NCBI RefSeq assembly: GCF_037908215.1
Contig: NZ_JBBLZC010000019.1
Location: 32,239-96,238 of the forward strand
Direction: 5' to 3'
DNA length: 64,000 bases
From: Benzoatithermus flavus
GTDB lineage: Bacteria > Pseudomonadota > Alphaproteobacteria > Geminicoccales > Geminicoccaceae
The position numbers and the translations under genes are program-made. The notes beneath the pieces were generated by a model that was not told the origin of the DNA, did not search any database, and saw only the letters and a program-made list of their open reading frames with translations. The number at the start of each line of letters is the position of its first letter. The first letter of the stretch is position 1. Shown piece by piece: positions 41,685 through 50,006 of this stretch.

Positions 41685-42773
41685 TCAGGTGCGAACCTTC
41701 TCGAGCCCCTTCCAGTCGAAGGCGATGCCGTGGCCGGGGCGGTCGGGGGCGATGGCGAAGCCGTCCTCGATGCGCAGGGGTTCCGCGATGTAGCGGTCGA
41801 GGCCGAAGCCGTGCGCCTCGAGGTAGGAGCGGTTCGGCACGGCGGCGAGGCAGTGCACGGTGACGTCGTGGGCGCCGTGCGTCGTCACCGGCAGGCCGAA
41901 CGCCTCGGCGAGGTGGGCGATCTTCATGAAGGCGGTAATACCGCCGCAGTTCGTCACGTCGGGCTCGGGGTAGGTGACGCCGCCCGTGGCGATGAGCTGC
42001 TTGAACTCCCAGACCGTGCGCAGATTCTCGCCGGCCGCGATCGGCAGGCCGCCCTCCTTGACCACGCGCGCATGGCCCGCCACGTCGTCCGGGACGATCG
42101 GCTCCTCGAGCCAGACCGGATCGAAGCGCTGGAAGGCGCGCGCAGCCCGGATCGCCTCGTCCACGGTCCATTTCATGTTGGCGTCGACCATGAGCGGGAA
42201 GCCGTCGCCCAAATGCTCGCGTATGGCGGCGACACGCTCGACGTCCTCGGCGAGCCGCCTTCTTCCCACCTTCATCTTGATGGCGCGAAAGCCGCGCTCG
42301 AGGTTGGCGTCGGTCTGGCGCAGCAGCGCGTCGAGCGGGAGGAGAAGGTCGATCCCGCCTGCGTAGCACGGCACACGTGGGTCGTGCCCGCCCAGGAGCT
42401 TCCACAAGGGCAGCTCCGCACGCTTCGCCTTCAGGTCCCAGAGCGCTATGTCGAAGGCCGAAAGTGCCAGCACGGTGGGGCCGCCGCGGCCGCCATAATG
42501 GAGCGCCCACCAGAGCTTTTGCCACAGACGTTCGATGAGATCGGCGTCCTCGCCCACGACGAGTTCGGGGAACTCGCGGGCGAGCGTGGCGTCGATGGCG
42601 GCGCCGTTGCGTCCCACCGTGAAGGTGTAGCCGACACCCTCTGCACCCTCCGCATCGCGCACGCGGACGGTGTTGAGCTCGAAGGCACGCATCTCGCCGT
42701 GCATGCTGTCGGTCAGAAGCTCCGGCAGCGGAATGCGGTAGAAGCCCGGCTCGAGGCTCGTGATCTTCGGCAT
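41685..42773 (-). CDS. Mandelate racemase/muconate lactonizing enzyme family dehydratase
   Basis: A 362-residue enolase-superfamily enzyme. The catalytic frame is visible: AIKMKVG (KxK base), MVDANMKW (first metal Asp), VWLEEPIVP (Glu), AAGENL (Glu) and VTTHGAHD with the His of the His-Asp dyad. This set fits the mandelate racemase subgroup, mainly acid-sugar dehydratases and racemases. The neighbouring sugar ABC transporter suggests a sugar-acid dehydratase. The ATG at 42773 is followed 15 bases after the stop by the GMC gene. Confidence 0.87.
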   Translation of the reverse strand: MPKITSLEPGFYRIPLPELLTDSMHGEMRAFELNTVRVRDAEGAEGVGYTFTVGRNGAAIDATLAREFPELVVGEDADLIERLWQKLWWALHYGGRGGPTVLALSAFDIALWDLKAKRAELPLWKLLGGHDPRVPCYAGGIDLLLPLDALLRQTDANLERGFRAIKMKVGRRRLAEDVERVAAIREHLGDGFPLMVDANMKWTVDEAIRAARAFQRFDPVWLEEPIVPDDVAGHARVVKEGGLPIAAGENLRTVWEFKQLIATGGVTYPEPDVTNCGGITAFMKIAHLAEAFGLPVTTHGAHDVTVHCLAAVPNRSYLEAHGFGLDRYIAEPLRIEDGFAIAPDRPGHGIAFDWKGLEKVRT

Positions 42774-42813
42774 GGTGGTTCCTCGAAGTCGTGTGGCGAG
42801 GGCGGGGCGGCCT

Positions 42814-43797
42814 TCAAGCCGGAGCTTCGTCCTCGCGTGCGGTGAGCTTGGCCTGGAGGATCACGACCAGGAGCAGGAAGGCGCCGCGGATCACGGACTG
42901 CCAGTAGGCGGAGAGGCTGATCCACCCTAGGCCGTTCTCGAAGTTCAGGATGTTGAAGATGAGGCCCAAGAGCAGCACGCCCGCGAGCGTGGCGCCTACC
43001 GAGCCCAAGCCGCCCGTGAGCAGCGTGCCGCCGACCACGACGGAGGCAATCGCGAACAGCTCCCACCCCACCCCTTCGATCGGCTGCCCGGCGCCGAACT
43101 GGGCCGCCAGGATGACGCCGGCGAGGCCCGCCAGCGTGCCGCTCGCGGCATAGACCACGAGCTTCACCCGGTCGACCGGCAGACCCATGAGCCGGGCCGC
43201 ATCCTCGCCGCCGCCGACGGCGAGCACGTGCCGGCCGAAGGCGGTGAAGTTCAGGATCAGCGAGCCCGCGAGATAGGCGACGAGTGCGATCCAGGCCGGG
43301 ATCGGAAAGCCCAGGAAGTCGCCCTGGCCGAGATCGGTGAAGGCGGTCTCGTAGGAGACCGAGACCGACTGGTTGTCGGCGAGCAGGAGCGCGGTGCCGC
43401 TCGCGGCCAGCATGGTGGCGAGCGTGGTGATGAAGGGAAGGATGCCGAGGCGGGTGACGATCAGGCCGTTGAGAAGCCCGATGACGGATCCTGCAGCCAT
43501 GCCGCCCAGAAGACCGGGGATAGCGCCATAAGGGCTGAGCAGTGCTGCGACGACGCTGCCGAGCGCTGCGGTCGAGCCGACCGAAAGGTCGATCCCGCCC
43601 GTCATGATGACGAAGCACATGCCGAGTGCTACGAGTGCGAACATGCTGTTGTAGCGGAGCAGGCTCAGCACGTTGTAGCTGCCGAGGAAATTGTCGTAGC
43701 GCAGCCAGCCGAACAGGATCAGAAGTGCCAGCGCCAGCAGCACGCCGTGCTTGCCGAGCTGGGCCGGGATGGCGCTCGCGAGCGGGGTAGTGCGCAT
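42814..43797 (-). CDS. Sugar ABC transporter permease, YjfF-like
   Basis: A 327-residue BPD_transp_2-family permease. MTGGIDLSVGSTAALGSVVAALL near residues 65-87 is the ribose/galactofuranose permease signature, and GGEDAARLMGLPVDRVKLVVY is the conserved cytoplasmic loop. It is the second permease of a YtfQRT-YjfF-like importer. The ATG at 43797 follows GGAGACGCCG. It lies 10 bases after the first permease gene. Confidence 0.83.
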   Translation of the reverse strand: MRTTPLASAIPAQLGKHGVLLALALLILFGWLRYDNFLGSYNVLSLLRYNSMFALVALGMCFVIMTGGIDLSVGSTAALGSVVAALLSPYGAIPGLLGGMAAGSVIGLLNGLIVTRLGILPFITTLATMLAASGTALLLADNQSVSVSYETAFTDLGQGDFLGFPIPAWIALVAYLAGSLILNFTAFGRHVLAVGGGEDAARLMGLPVDRVKLVVYAASGTLAGLAGVILAAQFGAGQPIEGVGWELFAIASVVVGGTLLTGGLGSVGATLAGVLLLGLIFNILNFENGLGWISLSAYWQSVIRGAFLLLVVILQAKLTAREDEAPA

Positions 43798-43807
43798 CGG
43801 CGTCTCC

Positions 43808-44800
43808 TCAGGCCCGGCCCTGGCGCTGCAGCCAGACCGCGAGCACGATGATCCCGGCCTTGACGACGAGCGCTGCCGCGTCCGGCACGCCGTTGGCGAG
43901 CAGCGTGTAGCGGACGAGCTGGATGATGAGGGCACCTAAGAGCGTGCCCAGCACGGTGGCGCTGCCGCCCGTGAGCAGCGTGCCGCCGACCGCCACCGCG
44001 GCGATGGCATCCAGCTCCATGCCGAGGCCGATCAGATTGGCATCGGCAGCCGAGTTGATCGCGATCACGATGAGCCCGGCGAGTCCGGCGCAGAGCCCGC
44101 TGATGAGATAGACCCGGCGCTTGACCCGGCCGACCGGAATGCCCGAGAGGCGCGCCGCCCGCTCGTTGCCGCCCACGGCCAGGATCTCGCGCCCGAACAC
44201 GGTGCGGCGCAAGGCCCAGGTGGCGAGACCCACGATCACGAGCATCAAGATCGCCTGGAACGGGATGCCGAGCATCCGCCCCAGGCCGATGAACTGGAAC
44301 TCCGGGACCTTGAACACCTGCAGATTGCCGTTGGTCAGCACCTGGGCGATGCCGCGGCCGGCGATGAACAGGACCAGCGTGCCGACGATGGGCTGGATAC
44401 GAAAGCGGGTGATCAGCCAGCCGTTGAACCAGCCGAAAGCACCGCTGACCAGGATCGGAATCACGAAGGCGAGTGCTATGCCGACGAGCGGGTGGGGCAG
44501 AGGCAGGAGCTTGCCCAGGAAGATCAAAGGCGCAAGTGCCCCTGCGATCGCCATCAGCGAGCCGACCGAGAGATCGATCCCGCCCGTCGCGATCACGAGC
44601 GTCATGCCGACCGCGACGATGACGATGGTGCAGACCTGGGTGAGGTTGACGTTCAAGGTCTGCAGCGTCGCGAAGTTGGGCGTGAAGGCGAGATTGAACA
44701 GGACGAGGAGGGCGAGTGCGGTGACGGCGCCGTAGCGGCGCAACAGCCCGAGCGCTTCGGTTCTGGGCGCAGGCGCGCGCAGGCGCAGGGCCTCAGCCAT
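43808..44800 (-). CDS. Sugar ABC transporter permease, YtfT-like
   Basis: A 330-residue BPD_transp_2-family permease: IATGGIDLSVGSLMAIAGALAPL near residues 70-92, GWFNGWLITRFRIQPIVGTL and GGNERAARLSGIPVGRVKRRVY. It pairs with the YjfF-like permease. The start at 44800 overlaps the ATPase stop by eight bases and follows AGGAGG. Two dissimilar permeases beside a YtfQ-like receptor match the E. coli galactofuranose importer layout. Confidence 0.83.
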   Translation of the reverse strand: MAEALRLRAPAPRTEALGLLRRYGAVTALALLVLFNLAFTPNFATLQTLNVNLTQVCTIVIVAVGMTLVIATGGIDLSVGSLMAIAGALAPLIFLGKLLPLPHPLVGIALAFVIPILVSGAFGWFNGWLITRFRIQPIVGTLVLFIAGRGIAQVLTNGNLQVFKVPEFQFIGLGRMLGIPFQAILMLVIVGLATWALRRTVFGREILAVGGNERAARLSGIPVGRVKRRVYLISGLCAGLAGLIVIAINSAADANLIGLGMELDAIAAVAVGGTLLTGGSATVLGTLLGALIIQLVRYTLLANGVPDAAALVVKAGIIVLAVWLQRQGRA

Positions 44801-46328
44801 GGGCGGCCTCCTCCTGGCGAACGGCTTCGCCGTGCGCCATGGCGTGCATGATCGCGGGCTCGGCGATCGCCTCGCCCGCGAGCTCGGCCACGGTGCGTCC
44901 GTCACGCAGAACGAAGATCCGATCCGAGCTCTGGGTCAGCTCCTCGAGCTCGGAGGAGATCAGAAGAACGCCCAGGCCCTCCGCCGCGAGCTCGCGCACG
45001 AGCCCCAAGATTTCGGCCTTGGCGCCGACATCGATGCCACGGGTGGGCTCGTCGAGCAGGAGGAGCTTCGGGTTCATGCACAGCCAGCGGGCGAGCAGCA
45101 CCTTCTGCTGGTTGCCGCCCGAGAGTTCCCTGATCTTCTGCTCCGGGCTCGCGCACTTGATGCCGAGCCGCGCGATGAAGCGGTCCACGATCTCGCGCTG
45201 ACGGGCCTCGTCGACCACGCCGGCCTTGGCGAGATGCGGCAGAAGAGCGAGGGTGAGGTTCTCGCGCACCGACATTTCGGGCACGATGCCCTCGTATTTC
45301 CGGTCCTCCGAGCAAAAGCCGATGCCGGCCCGGATCGCATCCGCGGGCTCGGCGAACGCGGCCGGCGCACCCTTGACCCGGATCTCGCCTGCTTCGGGCT
45401 TCAAGGCACCGAACACGACCTGCGCCGTCTCCGAGCGGCCGGAGCCCAAGAGCCCGGCGAGGCCCACGATCTCGCCCGCGCGCACCTCGAGATCCACATC
45501 CCGCACCCGGCGCCCGAGGGCGAGATGCTCGACCTCGAGCAGCTTCTCGCCCGAAGCGTCCGCCGAGCCCGTCCGTGCCTGCCGGCCCGCAGCCTGCGCC
45601 ACTGCCCGGCCGAGCATGGTGGTGACGAGGTCGAGCTTGGTGAGGTCGCGCATGTCCGCGACCTTCACCGTGCGGCCGTCGCGCATGATCGTCACCCGGT
45701 CGCAGACGGCGTAGAGCTCGTCGAGCTTGTGGCTGACGAAGATCACCGACACACCTGCCGCCTTGAGCTGGCGGATCACCTCGAACAGGACTTCGACCTC
45801 CTGGTCATGGAGCGAGGAGGTGGGCTCGTCCATGATGACGAGCCTGGCGTCGAAGCCGATGGCGCGCGCGATCGCCACCATCTGCTGCGTCGCGGTGTTG
45901 AAGCTCGAGAGCGGCCGGCGGACGTCGATCGCGATCCCGAAGCGGGCCAGGAGCTCTTTCGCCTCGCGGTGCATGGCGCGCCAGTCGAGCAGGCCCATGC
46001 GCCGCCGCTCGCGGCCGAGGCAGATGTTCTCGGTCACCGAGCGGTAGGGGACGAGATTGATCTCCTGATAGATCGTGGCGATGCCGTTCGCTTGCGCCTC
46101 TTGCGGCGAAGCGAAGCTCACGAGGTTCCCGTCGAACAGGATCTCGCCGCCGTCACGGTGGACGTAGCCCGTGAGGATCTTGATCATGGTCGACTTGCCG
46201 GCGCCGTTCTGGCCGATCAGGCCGTGGACCTCGCCTCGGCCGACCTCGAGCGAGGCGCGGGCCAGGGCCTGGACACCGGCGAAGTACTTGTCGATGTCCC
46301 GCATCGACAGAAGAGGGGGCTGGCCCAT
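44793..46328 (-). CDS. Sugar ABC transporter ATPase with two nucleotide-binding domains, YtfR-like
   Basis: A 511-residue protein with duplicated ABC domains. Domain one has Walker A GQNGAGKST near residues 39-47 and Walker B LVIMDEPTSSL but a weak signature (FNTATQQMVAIARAI). Domain two has the degenerate GLLGSGRSE loop, FCSEDRKYEGIVPEMSV, signature LSGGNQQKVLLARWL and Walker B LLLLDEPTRGIDVG. This asymmetry is standard for RbsA/MglA/YtfR ATPases. The ATG at 46328 follows GGGAGG. Confidence 0.9.
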   Translation of the reverse strand: MGQPPLLSMRDIDKYFAGVQALARASLEVGRGEVHGLIGQNGAGKSTMIKILTGYVHRDGGEILFDGNLVSFASPQEAQANGIATIYQEINLVPYRSVTENICLGRERRRMGLLDWRAMHREAKELLARFGIAIDVRRPLSSFNTATQQMVAIARAIGFDARLVIMDEPTSSLHDQEVEVLFEVIRQLKAAGVSVIFVSHKLDELYAVCDRVTIMRDGRTVKVADMRDLTKLDLVTTMLGRAVAQAAGRQARTGSADASGEKLLEVEHLALGRRVRDVDLEVRAGEIVGLAGLLGSGRSETAQVVFGALKPEAGEIRVKGAPAAFAEPADAIRAGIGFCSEDRKYEGIVPEMSVRENLTLALLPHLAKAGVVDEARQREIVDRFIARLGIKCASPEQKIRELSGGNQQKVLLARWLCMNPKLLLLDEPTRGIDVGAKAEILGLVRELAAEGLGVLLISSELEELTQSSDRIFVLRDGRTVAELAGEAIAEPAIMHAMAHGEAVRQEEAAHG

Positions 46329-46399
46329 CCTCGGCCCTCCCGAAGCTCGCGGGCGCAGCACCGCCTCGCCTTCGAGGCGGTGCTCTCGATCGAGAAGGC

Positions 46400-47377
46400 T
46401 CAGTAGGCGTTCGCGATCTCTTCCCTGGCGTTGCTCGCGTCGAAGAACTTGTCGTCGTTCTTCACCCAGGCCGGAATCTTCTCGCCCTTGGCATAGGCCG
46501 CCATGGTCGCGAACGCCTTGGGTCCGAAGCGCGGGTTGCACTCGACGGTGGCACCGAGCTTGCCGTCGATGATCGCCTGGAGCGCGTCGCGCGTGCCGTC
46601 GATCGAGACGAGGACGATGTCCTTGCCCGGCACCTTGCCCGCGGCCTCGATGGCGGCGATCGCACCCATCGCCATCTCGTCGTTGTGGGCGTAGATCGCG
46701 GTCGCGTCGGGATGGGCCTGCAGCAGGGTCTCGGCCACCTGCCGGCCCTTGTCGCGCGCGAAGTCGCCGGACTGGCTCGCCACGATCTCCATGCCGGGAT
46801 GGCTCTTGAGCGCCTCCTCGAAGCCCTTCCTGCGATCATTCGCCGGCGAGGAGCCCGTGGTACCCTCAAGCTGGATGATTTTGGCCTTGCCGTTCGTCGC
46901 CCCGATCAGCCACTCGGCAGCGCGCCGGCCTTCGTCGACGAAGTCCGAGCCGATGAAGGTGACGTAGTCCTTGCCGGCCTGGGCGAGCTTCTGGTCGACG
47001 TTGCGATCGAGCAGGATCACCGGGATGCCGGCCTTCTTCGCCGCCATTACCGCCGGGATCAGCGGCTTCTCCTCGCGCGGGGCGAGGAAGATCAGATCGA
47101 CCTTCTGCGCGATCATCGAGTTCACGTCGGCCACCTGCTTGGCGGCCGAGCCGGCGGCATCGGTGTAGACGAGCTGATAGCCCAGCTTCTCCGCCTCGGC
47201 CTTCATGCTCTCGGTCTGGGCGATGCGCCACGGGTTGTTGCTCTCGGTCTGGGCGAAGCCGACCTTGTACTTCGCTTTCTGCTCGAGCTTGGGCAGCTCG
47301 GCCGCGAAGCCGGCGCCGACCCCGAGCGCCAGGCACGCGGCACCCGCCGCCAGACCCAACAACGTGCGCCTCAGCAT
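46400..47377 (-). CDS. Periplasmic sugar-binding protein, YtfQ (galactofuranose-binding)-like
   Basis: A 325-residue Peripla_BP_4 receptor with a Sec signal peptide (cleavage near GFAAELPK). Features shared with E. coli YtfQ are VGFAQTESNNPWRIAQTES near residues 39-57, LIFLAPREEKPLIPAVMAAKKAGIPVILLDR, LEGTTGSSPANDRRKGFEEAL, SQSGDFARDKGRQV and AIYAHNDEMAMGAIAAIEAAGKVPGKDIVLVSIDG. A hexofuranose or related sugar is likely the ligand. It is the first gene of the six-gene operon, divergent from a GntR regulator. Confidence 0.87.
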   Translation of the reverse strand: MLRRTLLGLAAGAACLALGVGAGFAAELPKLEQKAKYKVGFAQTESNNPWRIAQTESMKAEAEKLGYQLVYTDAAGSAAKQVADVNSMIAQKVDLIFLAPREEKPLIPAVMAAKKAGIPVILLDRNVDQKLAQAGKDYVTFIGSDFVDEGRRAAEWLIGATNGKAKIIQLEGTTGSSPANDRRKGFEEALKSHPGMEIVASQSGDFARDKGRQVAETLLQAHPDATAIYAHNDEMAMGAIAAIEAAGKVPGKDIVLVSIDGTRDALQAIIDGKLGATVECNPRFGPKAFATMAAYAKGEKIPAWVKNDDKFFDASNAREEIANAY

Positions 47378-47464
47378 CGTTCAGTCTCCCTGTTGCACGG
47401 ACCGATCTCGACCCGCGTGCAAGACCCACCCTATCGCCGATCGTCGGAGCGTCGGGTGATGTTC

Positions 47465-47475
47465 TGGTATGACCA
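47465..47475. promoter_or_regulatory. GntR/FadR-type operator O1
   Basis: TGGTATGACCA fits TGGT-N3-ACCA, the core shared by many FadR-subfamily GntR regulators. It is 88 bases upstream of the ytfQ-like start. Confidence 0.65.
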
Positions 47476-47595
47476 AATCCTATGTGCTCCGCTACGACAT
47501 GTCGCTCCGAGTGTCAATCCCATCGTGTTATGATACTCGACCAACCATCGCTTCTCCCGTCGTAGCGACAGGTTCTGCCAAGGCAATGAAAGTAT

Positions 47596-47606
47596 GGTCA
47601 TACCAA
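47596..47606. promoter_or_regulatory. GntR/FadR-type operator O2
   Basis: TGGTCATACCA is the exact reverse complement of O1, placed 131 bases away and 86 bases before the gntR start. The two together could allow looping across the divergent promoters. Confidence 0.65.
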
Positions 47607-47627
47607 AATGTCTTTCCGTTCGATTCT

Positions 47628-47638
47628 GGTATGGCTAC
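47628..47638. promoter_or_regulatory. GntR/FadR-type half operator O3
   Basis: TGGTATGGCTA repeats the left part of O1; even the four preceding bases match (TTC before TGGTATG). The right arm is degraded. It lies 32 bases from O2, close to the gntR start, fitting autoregulation. Confidence 0.45.
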
Positions 47639-47691
47639 ACTTCGCACTCAGGGCGTGACATGCCGAACGCCCGCGTGCTCAAGGTGCCGGG

Positions 47692-48477
47692 ATGCTGGAT
47701 TCGGTAGGGAGGAGGACGGACGGGTCTGCGAGCAATAGGAATCGGCGCTGCAGCGGGAAGGAGGCACGCCCTCCTCACGGCCGCCGGTCCGAGCCGATCG
47801 CGGAACGGCTCGCCGCCATGATCATCGCCGGCGAGCTCGCCAATGGCCAGCGCCTGCCGCCCGAGCGCCACCTGATGCGCCGCTTCGGCGTGGGCCGGAG
47901 TGTCGTGCGCGAGGCGATCGCGAGCCTCGCCCATCGCGGCCTTCTCGTCACCCGCTCGGGCTGCCGCCCGATCGTCCGCCCGCCGAGCTATGAGGGTGCC
48001 GTCGATGCGATCGGCCGGCTCGTCGGCCATCTCCTGACCGACGAGAGCGGGATCCACAACCTGTTCGAGAGCCGGGTGCTGGTCGAGGCCGCGCTGGTCC
48101 GGCAGGCCGCGGTGAGCGCCCGCCGCGAGGACATCGAGGAGCTGCGCGCCGCGCTCGAGGCCAATCACGCCGCCATAGGCCAGCCCGATGCGTTCTATGC
48201 CACGGACGTCGCGTTCCACGGCGTCCTCTACCGGATCGCGCGCAACCCGATCTTTCCGGCGCTCCACAAGGCCTATGTGCAGTGGTTGATGGGCTATTGG
48301 CGCAGGCTCACCTGTTCGCCGGACATCGACCGGCTCAACCATGTCGGCCACTGCGCGATCTTCGAGGCCATCCTCGCGCGCGACCCCGACGAGGCCGAAG
48401 CCGCCTTGCGTCGCCATCTCCAGGTTGCCTGGGAGCTCGTCCGCGGCGCCTTGGCCGGCCGGGAAACGACGATCTGA
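47692..48477 (+). CDS. FadR-subfamily GntR transcriptional regulator
   Basis: A 261-residue regulator. The winged helix includes RLAAMIIAGELANGQRLPPERHLMRRFGVGRSVVREAIASLAHRGLLV near residues 39-86. The C-terminal FCD ligand domain has ESRVLVEAALVRQAA, FYATDVAFHGVLYRIARNPIF (metal-ligand Asp/His) and HVGHCAIFEAILARDPDEAEAALRRHL. The start is probably ATG 47692, giving a basic N-terminal extension of about 35 residues; a later start is possible. It most likely represses the divergent sugar operon through O1-O3. Confidence 0.82.
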   Translation: MLDSVGRRTDGSASNRNRRCSGKEARPPHGRRSEPIAERLAAMIIAGELANGQRLPPERHLMRRFGVGRSVVREAIASLAHRGLLVTRSGCRPIVRPPSYEGAVDAIGRLVGHLLTDESGIHNLFESRVLVEAALVRQAAVSARREDIEELRAALEANHAAIGQPDAFYATDVAFHGVLYRIARNPIFPALHKAYVQWLMGYWRRLTCSPDIDRLNHVGHCAIFEAILARDPDEAEAALRRHLQVAWELVRGALAGRETTI

Positions 48478-48530
48478 CGGCGCCGTCCGGCAGCGGGGGC
48501 GCTCGTCTCTCCGCGCCACCGAAACGCAGC

Positions 48531-48557
48531 GAGGCCGCCGGTCGTTCCGACGGCCTC
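48531..48557. terminator. Hairpin between convergent gntR and MHS transporter genes
   Basis: GAGGCCG (48531-48537) pairs perfectly with CGGCCTC (48551-48557), and inner bases can extend the stem. It lies in the 109-base gap between two convergent genes and may terminate both. There is no clear T run. Confidence 0.4.
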
Positions 48558-48586
48558 CTGCCGTGGCATCGGAGGATCGTGTAGGC

Positions 48587-49936
48587 TCAATCCTCGAGCG
48601 GCCGGCCGGCGGTCTCGCGACTTGCCAGCATCGCGGCGAGGGCGACGAGAGCGGCGATGACGAGGTACCAGGCCGGGGCGAGCTTGCTGCCGGTGACACC
48701 GATGAGCCAGGTGGCGACGAAGGGAGCCGTGCCGCCGAACAGCGCGTTGGCGAGGTTGAAGCTGAGCGCGAAACCGCTGTAGCGCACTCGCGTCGGGAAC
48801 AGCTCGGACAGGAAGCAGGCGAGCGTGCCGTCGTTCATGGTCAAGAGCGCCCCGAAGGCGATCTGGATCAGGACGATGCCGAAAAAGCCCGAACTGCCGA
48901 GGAGTGAGAACAGGGGTACGGTCAGGACCGCGAACAGGATCGAGGCGGCGACCAGCATGGTCTTGCGTCCGTAGCGGTCGGACAGCCGACCCATGAGGAA
49001 GATCAGGCCGATATAGGAGGCGAGCGCCACCGTCGTCGCGACGAACGACTTGGTCCGGCCCATGCCCATCTCGGTCGCGAGATAGGTGGGCATGTAGCTG
49101 AGGATGAGATAGAAGCCGACCGCGTTCAGGCAGGTGACGCCCAGCGCGATGGCGAGCTTCGCCTTGTGCCCGACCAGCATCTCGCGCAGTGGTGCCTCGG
49201 CCAGATGGTGCTCCGCCGCGAGTTCCTTGAACTTCGGCGTGTCCTCGAGCCGCACGCGGATGTAGCGGCCGATCAGGCCCAGAGGCGCTGCCAGGAGGAA
49301 CGGCAGACGCCAGCCCCAGCTCTGCATCTGCGCGTCGCTCAAGATTGTGAACAGCACCGCCGTCAAAAGCGAGCCGAACAGCAGCCCCGCTGCCGTGCTC
49401 GCCGGGACGAGGCTGGTATAGAAGCCGCGCTGTCCGGTGGGCGCGTATTCGGCGATGAAGGCGGAAGCGCCGGCATACTCGCCCGAGGCCGAGAAGCCCT
49501 GGACGACGCGGACCAGAAGCAGGAGCACGGGCGCCCACAGGCCGACCTGCGCGTAGGACGGCAGGAAGGCGATGGCGAAAGTGGCGCCCGACATGATCAG
49601 GATCGAGAGCGAGAGGGTCGTGCGCCGGCCGATCCGGTCGCCGAGATGGCCCCAGACGATCCCGCCGATCGGGCGGATGACGAACGAGATCGCGAACACC
49701 GCGAAGGTGGCGAGGAGTGCGGCCGTGGGCGCTACCTCGGGGAAGAACACCACGGCGATCACCGTCGCGAGATAGCCGTAGGATGCGTAGTCGAACCACT
49801 CGACGAAGTTGCCGATGAAGCTCGCCGTGGCGACCTTGCGCAGCTCCTCCCGGTCCGTAGCCGAGACGCTGGTCGCCGGGGTGGCGGGCGGGGACGCGTA
49901 GTCGAGCGTCGCGGCGGATGCGGTCCTGGCGGTCAT
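48587..49936 (-). CDS. MHS-family (ProP-like) major facilitator transporter
   Basis: A 449-residue MFS symporter with 12 predicted helices. The MHS markers are ATASFIGNFVEWFDYASYGYLA near residues 36-57, the loop 2-3 motif GHLGDRIGRRTTL, GEYAGASAFIAEYAP, and the 8-9 loop GRLSDRYGRKTML. Related proteins carry proline/betaine, citrate, ketoglutarate or creatinine-like solutes. It lies 70 bases after creatinase on the same strand, so import of creatine or creatinine is the natural inference. Confidence 0.85.
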   Translation of the reverse strand: MTARTASAATLDYASPPATPATSVSATDREELRKVATASFIGNFVEWFDYASYGYLATVIAVVFFPEVAPTAALLATFAVFAISFVIRPIGGIVWGHLGDRIGRRTTLSLSILIMSGATFAIAFLPSYAQVGLWAPVLLLLVRVVQGFSASGEYAGASAFIAEYAPTGQRGFYTSLVPASTAAGLLFGSLLTAVLFTILSDAQMQSWGWRLPFLLAAPLGLIGRYIRVRLEDTPKFKELAAEHHLAEAPLREMLVGHKAKLAIALGVTCLNAVGFYLILSYMPTYLATEMGMGRTKSFVATTVALASYIGLIFLMGRLSDRYGRKTMLVAASILFAVLTVPLFSLLGSSGFFGIVLIQIAFGALLTMNDGTLACFLSELFPTRVRYSGFALSFNLANALFGGTAPFVATWLIGVTGSKLAPAWYLVIAALVALAAMLASRETAGRPLED

Positions 49937-50006
49937 GTGATCAGCTCCCTGATTCTGCGCTGTCGGAGAGCACGGGACGGCCGTGCTCCCTGGGTTCGGC
50001 CCGCCG

